From positions 1 through 5,455 of the forward strand of contig CANQEA010000092.1 in NCBI GenBank assembly GCA_947594095.1: a DNA stretch of 5,455 nucleotides, read 5' to 3'. Below the pieces are notes generated by a model. It was not told where the DNA came from and searched no databases. It worked only from the letters and a program-made list of their open reading frames with translations. The translations under genes were made by a program, and so were the position numbers. Within the stretch, counting starts at the first letter, position 1, and each line of letters opens with the position of its first letter. Below, one piece after another: positions 1 through 5,455 of the stretch. This stretch comes from an uncultured Clostridia bacterium (GTDB lineage: Bacteria; Bacillota_A; Clostridia; TANB77; CAG-508).

Positions 1-2
1 AA

Positions 3-1076
3 AATATCGATGGTAATAATTATTTTTTTGGTATCACAACTCATAAGTTGCTACATGGATGGCAAAACTGGAATGGTTTATTTTATTTAGATAGCCAAGG
101 TAAAACAAATGAAGGATTACAAGAAATAGATAACGAAAAATATTTTGTAGAAGATAGATATATGGCTAATGGATGGAAAGAAATAGATGGCAAAAGGTAT
201 TTTTTTGGAATGAGCACATATAAATTGCTACATGGATGGCAAGGTTTGAATGGCCAAATTTGGTATCAAAATAATGATGGTATTGCTGAGACGGGGCGTC
301 AAACCATTTCGGATAGAGATTATCTATTTGATGAAAATGGTATTTTACAAGGTTTTAGAGAAATAGATGGCAAAACTTATTATTATGATCCTGATTCTTC
401 AGAACCAGTAAAAGGAATACAACGTATTGCGGGTAAATATTATAAGTTTAATAGTATAACTGGTGCTTTTGAAAATTATGTTAATCAAAAAGTTGTAATA
501 GATGTTTCCTTTGCTAATAATAATATTGATTGGGACAAAGCATGGAATACAGGAAAATTCGATGCAGTTATTATGAGACTTGGTTTTGGAAGTAGATCTA
601 TAGATGCTCAGTTTTATAATAATTTGGCTGCTTTAAAAAGATTAGGAATACCTTATTCAGTATATTTATTTAGTTATGCCGAAAATTATAATGAAGCAGT
701 TAGTGAAGCAAATTTTGTTATAAATACTATGAGAAAAAATGGAGTATATCCATCTTTAGATGTATATTTAGATTTAGAATATTGGTATAATTCTTCTACA
801 GGACACACTTCTAATAATATTTCTAAAGAATCATATGAGGTTATTGTAAAAACATTTGTTAGTTTATTAAATCAAAGTGGTTACAAAGCTGGGGTTTATG
901 CTAGTAAAAATTATGCATTAGAAAGATTTAATGCTAATACCAGACCATATGTTACTTGGATTGCACAATATAATTCAACTTGTACTTATCCAGAACCTTA
1001 TTATGGATGGCAATATACAAATGACGGTTGGATAGATGGTATTGGTAGAGTTGATATGAGTTATTTTTATTATTAA
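3..1076 (+). CDS. Secreted GH25 muramidase with N-terminal cell-wall-binding repeats (5' partial)
   Basis: The frame is open from the first base of the window, and the codons before the TTG at 48 already encode repeat sequence (IDGNNYFFG). The true start and any signal peptide are therefore upstream, and the TTG at 48 is an internal Leu codon. About 357 residues are visible. The first ~155 are tandem aromatic/glycine repeats of the choline-binding/glucan-binding type (for example GWKEIDGKRYFF, GFREIDGKTYYY), which in this family anchor proteins to wall polymers. From about base 489 to the end is a glycoside hydrolase family 25 domain (N-acetylmuramidase, cuts MurNAc-GlcNAc bonds). It has the N-terminal VIDVS strand (Asp codon at 501), the DLE motif (Asp at 771, Glu at 777; the expected catalytic acid pair) and the closing WQYT...GRVDMSYF strand. 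All expected catalytic residues are present, so it is probably active. Likely roles are wall remodelling or autolysis, or attack on other bacteria; a phage-type endolysin is possible, but no phage genes are seen here. The family assignment is firm and the biological role is inferred. Confidence 0.93.
   Translation, partial: NIDGNNYFFGITTHKLLHGWQNWNGLFYLDSQGKTNEGLQEIDNEKYFVEDRYMANGWKEIDGKRYFFGMSTYKLLHGWQGLNGQIWYQNNDGIAETGRQTISDRDYLFDENGILQGFREIDGKTYYYDPDSSEPVKGIQRIAGKYYKFNSITGAFENYVNQKVVIDVSFANNNIDWDKAWNTGKFDAVIMRLGFGSRSIDAQFYNNLAALKRLGIPYSVYLFSYAENYNEAVSEANFVINTMRKNGVYPSLDVYLDLEYWYNSSTGHTSNNISKESYEVIVKTFVSLLNQSGYKAGVYASKNYALERFNANTRPYVTWIAQYNSTCTYPEPYYGWQYTNDGWIDGIGRVDMSYFYY
6..375 (+). repeat. 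Tandem wall-binding repeats with near-identical DNA blocks
   Basis: Within the muramidase gene, an 18-base block (TTGCTACATGGATGGCAA) occurs at 48-65 and again at 225-242, exactly 177 bases (59 codons) apart. The surrounding protein also repeats: IDG-x2-YFFG-x5-KLLHGWQ-x2-NG at codons from base 6 and from base 183. A second block of 17 bases (AGAAATAGATGGCAAAA) occurs at 179-195 and 359-375, 180 bases apart. Shorter units of ~20 residues with the W/IDGK/YY pattern fill the space between. The upstream edge of the array is outside the window, so the copy number is unknown. Confidence 0.85.
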
Positions 1077-1102
1077 TATAAAAAAGGCAATCATATTTTT
1101 AT

Positions 1103-1107
1103 GGAGG
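1103..1107 (+). promoter_or_regulatory. Ribosome binding site that fixes a GTG start
   Basis: GGAGG lies 7 bases before the GTG at 1115. An in-frame TAA stop (1112-1114) directly precedes this GTG, so translation cannot start further upstream. The next in-frame Met is about 50 residues in and would remove the first membrane helix with its conserved His. GTG at 1115 is therefore the start. Confidence 0.9.
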
Positions 1108-1114
1108 TAAATAA

Positions 1115-3865
1115 GTGACAAACAATATTACAAGAAAAAATAATTTTGATAATTTAAAAGGTGTATTAATATTTTTAGTTGTTTTAGGTCATTTACTATA
1201 TTCTTTTACTCAAGTTAATACTTTAAAAGCAACTCAAATAGTGTATTTTATCTTTACATTTCATATGCCATTATTTATGATAGTTTCTGGTTATTTTTCT
1301 AAAAAAAAGACAAATAAAACTAAATTGTTAAAATTAATAATTATGTTTTTATTGTTAAATTTATCTTATACAATTTATGATTTTGTAATTACACACAATT
1401 TTTCATTATTAGTATTAAAGCATTCAAGTTGGTATTTATTACTATTAATAATTTATAAATTTTTATATGATTTAAAATTAAGAGAAATTGTGGATAAACA
1501 TAAAAAAATGACATTAATATTATCATTAATATCTGCTATAACAATAGGATTTTTTAAGTGCGGTTTATTTATATCAAGATTTTTTGAATATACATTATTT
1601 TTTAATTTAGGTTATCTTTTAAATTATTATAAATCTTTAAAAAATAAAAAAATTAGTTATTTATTATTTATATTTTCTATAATATTATTAGCATTTTTAG
1701 TGAAAAAAGTACCAGCAGATATGATGTTTTATTTAGGAGATAGTTATTCTAATTACAGTTTAGCAATATATAGATTTATAATGTATTTAACAGATATATT
1801 ATTATATTTATCTATTATAAATATAATGCCAAATATTAAAATACCTTTTATCAGTCATTGGGGTAAAAATTCATTATATATTTATATATTACATAGAATT
1901 CCAACTTTAATTATAACGAATTATTTTATTAATAAGCCCCATTTTATAAAATTAATGTTTATATTAGCATTCATTTTATGTATAGTTTTATCTTACAAAT
2001 ATATTGTCAAAGTAATAGAATTTATAATTAACTTTATGGTTAATAGTTTGAAAAAGATGCCGTTTATTACAAGTATAGTATTGATAATATTATTTGTTTC
2101 TTTACTATTAATAGATTTGCAAACTAATCATAAAATTAATATATTATCTAAAAAAATTAGTGTAAAAAAACAAGAAAAAATTAATAATTCTATATCAATC
2201 GGTTTTTTAGGTGATTTATTATTATTAGAAGATCAAGTAAAAGATTCTTATGAAAATGGGAAATATAATTTTGATTATATGTTTGATTATACAAAAAGTT
2301 ATATTCAAGATACAGATTATACAATTGGGGTATTTGAAGGACCGAGTGATGATAATCAAGAATATTCAGTAGGAAATTTTGTTGATGGTAAAGAGATGCA
2401 CTTAAATTATCCTTCAGAATTTATTAAAAGTATAAAGAATGCGGGAATAGATTTAGTTACTACATCAAATAATCATATTTATGATAGAGGTTATGAAGGG
2501 GCAATACAAACTATAAATAATTTAAATAAGTTTAATTTAGATTATGTTGGTACATACACTAAAGATAATATGAGTGGTAAATATAAAATAATTAATATTA
2601 AAGGAATAAAAGTTGGAATAGTTGCCTATACATTTTTTACAAATTATGAACAAGGTGAAGGAAATGATGATGTTGTAGATAGATTATATAATATAGACAA
2701 TCCAAATTTTCAAAGTAATAAAGAAGCAGTTACTAATGATATTAAAAATTTAAAAAGCAAAGATGTCGACTTAATAATAGTTTTACCACATTATGGGACA
2801 CAATTTAAATTAGATTTTGATGATTTTCAAAAAACTTGGAATGATATTTTCTTAGAAGCTGGAGCTGATATTATATTTGGCGACCATAGTCATGCTGTTG
2901 GGCCAATTAAATATTCTAATAATTCTTTAGTTTTGGGATCACCAGGTAATTATGTTAATTCATATATTGGAAGAGATGGAGATCTTTCTATGTATGTAAA
3001 AGTTTATATTGATAAAAAAACTAAAAAGATAATAACGACTTCTGCTATTCCTATGTTAGCTATGAAAAAAGATAAAAGTTATTTTCCTGTACCATTATAT
3101 GATATTGATGAAATTGGCATAAGTGGCGATGTTACAACTAATGTTTTAAAATTATTTGGTAAAACAGTTATACATGATGAAAATATTAAATTAAGTAAGG
3201 AATATTATATAAATAAATACAGTTATAATTATCCGAATAGATACATTTTAAAATTAACTAAAAAAGATAAACGATCTACAATTTATCAAGAAATTAGTAA
3301 AAACAATAAAATTTGTTTTATTGGAGATAGTATTACTGAAGGTTTAGAAAATGATTTTCATCCATGGTATGAACCTTTGATGAGACAATTTAAAAATAAA
3401 AAAATAATAAATATTTCTAAAGGTGGCTATACAACAAATGATATTTTAAATAATTATTCAGACAAAATAAAAAAATCTAATTGTGAATTATCAATTATAA
3501 ATATTGGAACAAATGACATTAGATATGGTGCACTTGATGTAGGAATATATAAAGAAAATATAGAAAAAATTTTAAAATTATTAGATGAAAATAGCACTAA
3601 AATATTATTAACTCCATGGTTAACTTATGCTGGTGATAAATTTATTGGCGATAATGTTGAATATAAAAAATCTTTGTATAATGTATACTCAAATACTTTA
3701 AGGGAATTAGCAAAGAATAATGATTCAATATATTTTATAAATCCTAATGATTATATAAAAGAAGCAATTGAATATAATGGGCAAAAGACATATATTATTG
3801 ACGGAGTTCATCCTAATAATAATGCTGGAATTAAATTATATTCATTTGCAACTATGAGAAGTTAG
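1115..3865 (+). CDS. Three-domain membrane protein: acyltransferase-3 / CapA / SGNH hydrolase
   Basis: A 916-residue protein with three recognisable parts. Residues ~8-300 are an acyltransferase family 3 domain (as in OafA/OatA and fucose O-acetylase relatives). It has the opening FDNLKG...VVLGH (His26), then FHMPLF (His50) and SGYF, and about ten hydrophobic helices. A further helix (~316-334) should place everything after it outside the cell. Residues ~359-665 match the CapA/PgsA family with a calcineurin-like fold: GDLLL (Asp367), FEGP (Glu408), SNNH (Asn453, His454), PHYG (His559), GDHSH (His591, His593) and SPGNYV. Residues ~730-916 are an SGNH/GDSL esterase: GDSITEG (Ser739), Gly770/771, GTND (Asn800) and DGVHP (Asp896, His899), a complete Ser-Asp-His set. 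In AT3-SGNH proteins the membrane part passes acetyl groups from acetyl-CoA across the membrane and the SGNH part transfers or removes them. A CapA domain between the two is unusual. The likely job is acyl modification of a surface glycan or wall polymer; the substrate is unknown. It follows the muramidase gene by 38 bases with no visible terminator between them. Confidence 0.9.
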   Translation: MTNNITRKNNFDNLKGVLIFLVVLGHLLYSFTQVNTLKATQIVYFIFTFHMPLFMIVSGYFSKKKTNKTKLLKLIIMFLLLNLSYTIYDFVITHNFSLLVLKHSSWYLLLLIIYKFLYDLKLREIVDKHKKMTLILSLISAITIGFFKCGLFISRFFEYTLFFNLGYLLNYYKSLKNKKISYLLFIFSIILLAFLVKKVPADMMFYLGDSYSNYSLAIYRFIMYLTDILLYLSIINIMPNIKIPFISHWGKNSLYIYILHRIPTLIITNYFINKPHFIKLMFILAFILCIVLSYKYIVKVIEFIINFMVNSLKKMPFITSIVLIILFVSLLLIDLQTNHKINILSKKISVKKQEKINNSISIGFLGDLLLLEDQVKDSYENGKYNFDYMFDYTKSYIQDTDYTIGVFEGPSDDNQEYSVGNFVDGKEMHLNYPSEFIKSIKNAGIDLVTTSNNHIYDRGYEGAIQTINNLNKFNLDYVGTYTKDNMSGKYKIINIKGIKVGIVAYTFFTNYEQGEGNDDVVDRLYNIDNPNFQSNKEAVTNDIKNLKSKDVDLIIVLPHYGTQFKLDFDDFQKTWNDIFLEAGADIIFGDHSHAVGPIKYSNNSLVLGSPGNYVNSYIGRDGDLSMYVKVYIDKKTKKIITTSAIPMLAMKKDKSYFPVPLYDIDEIGISGDVTTNVLKLFGKTVIHDENIKLSKEYYINKYSYNYPNRYILKLTKKDKRSTIYQEISKNNKICFIGDSITEGLENDFHPWYEPLMRQFKNKKIINISKGGYTTNDILNNYSDKIKKSNCELSIINIGTNDIRYGALDVGIYKENIEKILKLLDENSTKILLTPWLTYAGDKFIGDNVEYKKSLYNVYSNTLRELAKNNDSIYFINPNDYIKEAIEYNGQKTYIIDGVHPNNNAGIKLYSFATMRS

Positions 3866-3872
3866 AAAAATA

Positions 3873-3881
3873 TGATAAAAT
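3873..3881 (+). promoter_or_regulatory. Possible extended -10 promoter for the GtrA gene
   Basis: TGATAAAAT fits an extended -10 (TGn plus TAAAAT, 5 of 6 to consensus), placed about 20 bases before the AGGAGAG ribosome binding site of the next gene. No good -35 box is seen at the right distance. Such motifs arise often by chance in DNA this AT-rich, so readthrough from the upstream gene is at least as likely. Confidence 0.3.
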
Positions 3882-3915
3882 ATATTTAAATTAATAATCT
3901 AGGAGAGTTTAAAAT

Positions 3916-4341
3916 ATGAAAAAAATATGGGAATTATATAAAAAATATGAAGAAATTATTAATTATTTAATTGTTGGTGGATTAACTACTGTTGTTTCTC
4001 TTATTGTATACTATGGTTGTGTATTAATATTTTTAGATCCTAAAAATGCTTTTGAATTACAGATTGCTAATGTAATATCTTGGATTATTTCTGTTGCTTT
4101 TGCTTATGTTACAAATAGAATATTTGTATTTAAAAGTAAAAATAAAAATTATTTTAAAGAAATAGCTTCATTTGTTGGAGCAAGAATTGCAACGCTTTTT
4201 ATGGATATGCTTACGATGTTTTTATTAGTAACTGTGTTAAATGGCAATGATAAAATAGCCAAAATTATTTCTCAAATTATTGTAATTGTAGCTAATTATG
4301 TATTTAGTAAATTATTTGTTTTTAAAAAGTCAAAAAAATAA
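3916..4341 (+). CDS. GtrA-family membrane protein
   Basis: A 141-residue protein of the usual GtrA length with four predicted membrane helices (~15-38, 48-71, 83-106, 112-133). It shows the family pattern: N-terminal YLIVGGLTTVVS, ANVISW before helix 2, and the two related loops YVTNRIFVFK (~64-73) and YVFSKLFVFK (~128-137), which end each half of the protein. GtrA proteins are thought to help move or present polyprenyl-phosphate-linked sugars across the membrane for decorating O-antigen, teichoic acids or other wall polymers, usually with a GtrB-type glycosyltransferase. No glycosyltransferase is present in this window. AGGAGAG at 3901-3907 lies 8 bases before the ATG, and an in-frame TAA at 3910-3912 rules out an earlier start. 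The gap to the upstream acyltransferase-CapA-SGNH gene is 50 bases, consistent with joint transcription. Family assignment is strong; the sugar and the partner enzyme are unknown. Confidence 0.92.
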   Translation: MKKIWELYKKYEEIINYLIVGGLTTVVSLIVYYGCVLIFLDPKNAFELQIANVISWIISVAFAYVTNRIFVFKSKNKNYFKEIASFVGARIATLFMDMLTMFLLVTVLNGNDKIAKIISQIIVIVANYVFSKLFVFKKSKK

Positions 4342-4370
4342 TAAAATTTAAATTTTCTTGACTTTTTTTT
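4324..4370 (+). terminator. Intrinsic terminator after the GtrA gene
   Basis: The 5' arm AAAAAGTCAA (4324-4333) is perfectly complementary to TTGACTTTTT (4358-4367). After one mismatch a further AAAA/TTTT pairing extends the stem, with an AT-rich loop. The 3' arm runs into eight consecutive T (4363-4370). The 5' arm starts inside the last codons of the GtrA gene. The stem is low in GC, as expected for this genome, so efficiency may be moderate. Confidence 0.72.
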
Positions 4371-4384
4371 AATAAATGTATAAT
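4358..4384 (+). promoter_or_regulatory. Promoter of the metallophosphoesterase gene, overlapping the terminator
   Basis: TTGACT (4358-4363, 5 of 6 to the -35 consensus) and a perfect TATAAT (4379-4384) are separated by 15 bases, somewhat shorter than the ideal 17. A start near 4391 would leave a leader of about 20 bases containing the ribosome binding site at 4399-4404. The -35 box is also part of the 3' arm of the preceding terminator. Confidence 0.6.
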
Positions 4385-4398
4385 ATATGCAATAAAAA

Positions 4399-4404
4399 GG
4401 GGGA
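4399..4404 (+). promoter_or_regulatory. Ribosome binding site of the metallophosphoesterase gene
   Basis: GGGGGA, 6 bases before the ATG at 4411, is a purine-rich variant of the GGAGG site used upstream. An in-frame TAA at 4393-4395 excludes an earlier start, supporting ATG 4411. Confidence 0.75.
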
Positions 4405-4410
4405 TTTATT

Positions 4411-5340
4411 ATGAATGCTATTCATACTACAAACTATAGAATTTATAAACCACAAATAAAAAAAGATTTTACAATAGCTATTATTAGTGATTTGCATTTT
4501 AGTTATAAAATAAGTGAAAAAAAGCTTAAGCTAATAAAAGATTTTTTACAATCAAAAAGCCCACAATATATTTTAATAGCTGGCGATTTAATTGATAGTA
4601 TTAATATGCTTAAAGATAAAGACGAAAAAAATCGTTTGCTACATTGGTTAGAAGATTTAGGAAAAATTTGTAATACTTTTATTTCACTTGGTAGTCATGA
4701 TTACTTTTTAAAAAATACTTCTAAACATTGGGAATATTATTTTGATATAGAGTTTTTTAATGAAATTAATAATTTAGAAGGAGTTAAGTTATTAAATAAT
4801 CAGAATTTTAGTGATGATACAATTAATGTTGTCGGTATAACTCAGTCATATGAATATTATCAACCCAAAAATGGAAAAGAAGAAGATAAGAAAAAATTTT
4901 TAGAAGATTTACATGATTTAAAAATTTTATTACATAATTTACCTAAAGAAAAATTAAATTTAGCTATGATTCATTCACCAATGTATTTAAGTGATGAAGA
5001 TGTAAAACAAGAATTAAAAGAATTTGATTATTTTATTAGTGGGCATATGCACAATGGTTGTGTTCCACCACTATTATATGAGTTGTGGAAATCAACTAGA
5101 GGTTTTATATCACCTAATAAATGTTTGTTCCCTAAAAATGAAAGAAATACTTTAAAATACAATGATGATAAATTACTTGTAAACGGACCTTTAGTTACAT
5201 TTCAAGAGTGTTCTGGACTTTTTGAAAAATTTAATTTTTTGTTTCCAATATATATGAGTTTTATGGAATTTACAAATAATTCAAGATATGACACTAAAAA
5301 AATTTATATTAAAAAGAAATATGAAAAAAATTATCTATGA
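4411..5340 (+). CDS. Calcineurin-like metallophosphoesterase (YkuE-like), cytoplasmic
   Basis: A 309-residue protein with the ordered motifs of the calcineurin-like phosphoesterase superfamily: SDLH (Asp27, His29), GDLID (Asp59), GSHDY (94-98), IHSP (His188) and GHMHNG (His212, His214). These normally bind two metal ions and hydrolyse phosphomonoesters or phosphodiesters. The third motif is normally GNHD/E, whose Asn is a metal ligand and contacts the phosphate. Here it is GSHD with Ser95, so activity may be altered. There is no signal peptide or membrane helix, unlike some YkuE relatives that are exported or membrane-bound, so a cytoplasmic location is inferred. The C-terminal part (~229-285, with RGFISPNK, LFPKN and a hydrophobic FNFLFPIYMSF stretch) fits a Firmicutes subfamily I recall, not one I can name. 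The gene has its own promoter and is bounded by terminators on both sides, so it is probably a single-gene unit. The substrate is unknown. Confidence 0.88.
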   Translation: MNAIHTTNYRIYKPQIKKDFTIAIISDLHFSYKISEKKLKLIKDFLQSKSPQYILIAGDLIDSINMLKDKDEKNRLLHWLEDLGKICNTFISLGSHDYFLKNTSKHWEYYFDIEFFNEINNLEGVKLLNNQNFSDDTINVVGITQSYEYYQPKNGKEEDKKKFLEDLHDLKILLHNLPKEKLNLAMIHSPMYLSDEDVKQELKEFDYFISGHMHNGCVPPLLYELWKSTRGFISPNKCLFPKNERNTLKYNDDKLLVNGPLVTFQECSGLFEKFNFLFPIYMSFMEFTNNSRYDTKKIYIKKKYEKNYL

Positions 5341-5423
5341 AAAAGATTTTTATTTATTTAATTTTAAAAAATATTAACATGATTTTTGTCAAGACATAGT
5401 GAATAAAAATTACAAAACAAGAT

Positions 5424-5448
5424 AATCGTCTATGTGGCGATTTTTTTT
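5424..5448 (+). terminator. Intrinsic terminator downstream of the metallophosphoesterase gene
   Basis: AATCGTC (5424-5430) pairs with GGCGATT (5436-5442), giving a 7-bp stem with one U-G pair around a 5-base loop (TATGT). The stem runs directly into T (through 5448). It lies 83 bases after the stop codon. The stretch 5341-5423 contains no gene that I can see. The hairpin could instead be an attenuator for a gene beyond the window edge. Confidence 0.75.
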
Positions 5449-5455
5449 AATTTTG

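Noticed and set aside
48..50. TTG as the start codon of the muramidase
   Set aside because: The frame is open to the left edge and encodes a matching repeat unit (IDG...YFFG) before it, so this is an internal Leu codon of a truncated gene.
1051..1079. TTGATA and TAATAT, 17 bases apart, at the end of the muramidase gene as a promoter for the three-domain gene
   Set aside because: The -10 matches only 4 of 6 and such pairs are frequent by chance in DNA this AT-rich. There is no terminator between the genes to demand a new promoter.
1101..1118. Five-codon reading frame ATG GAG GTA AAT AAG TGA overlapping the GTG start, as a leader peptide
   Set aside because: Its ATG lies directly against the GGAGG site and has no ribosome binding site of its own. 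It is best explained as chance around the real site.
5338..5361. TGA read as tryptophan (mycoplasma code), extending the last gene by a few codons
   Set aside because: All tryptophans in the four genes are TGG and none of the genes is broken by TGA, which would be unlikely under that code in such AT-rich DNA.
5361..5392. Perfect TTGACA on the minus strand (complement of 5387-5392) as a reverse promoter
   Set aside because: No -10 better than 4 of 6 lies at 16-18 bases, and the transcript would only run antisense through the phosphoesterase gene, with no minus-strand gene to serve.
1..5455. CRISPR arrays, tRNA/rRNA genes, insertion sequences or attachment sites
   Set aside because: No regularly spaced repeats outside the wall-binding array, no cloverleaf-like or rRNA-like sequence, no transposase or terminal inverted repeats were seen on either strand.

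Overview
The window is very AT-rich (clearly below 30% GC by eye), with all genes on the + strand. TGG encodes every tryptophan and TGA closes the last gene, so the standard bacterial code applies rather than the mycoplasma code. The gene types are a choline-binding-like repeat muramidase, a CapA-type protein, a GtrA protein and a YkuE-like phosphoesterase. With the strong GGAGG-type ribosome binding sites, they point to a low-GC Bacillota/Firmicutes bacterium, possibly a gut Bacilli or Clostridia lineage. I cannot name the species.

Layout: (1) 3-1076 is the 3' part of a secreted muramidase. It has tandem cell-wall-binding repeats followed by a C-terminal GH25 lysozyme domain, and its start lies upstream of the window. 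(2) 1115-3865 encodes a 916-residue protein starting with GTG. It combines an acyltransferase-3 membrane domain, a CapA (calcineurin-fold) domain and an SGNH/GDSL esterase domain in one chain. This is the most unusual object in the window. (3) 3916-4341 encodes a small GtrA-family membrane protein, and a hairpin terminator overlaps its last codons. (4) 4411-5340 encodes a soluble calcineurin-like metallophosphoesterase with its own promoter, whose -35 box lies inside the preceding terminator. A second hairpin terminator sits at 5424-5448.

The first three genes are separated by only 38 and 50 bases with no evident terminator between them. They may form one cell-envelope unit: a wall-cutting enzyme, an enzyme likely to put acyl groups on or take them off a surface glycan, and a lipid-linked-sugar translocation protein. 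A working inference is that the multidomain protein modifies a wall or capsule polymer, which could control sensitivity to muramidases such as its neighbour. The fourth gene appears to be transcribed separately, and its connection to the others is unknown.
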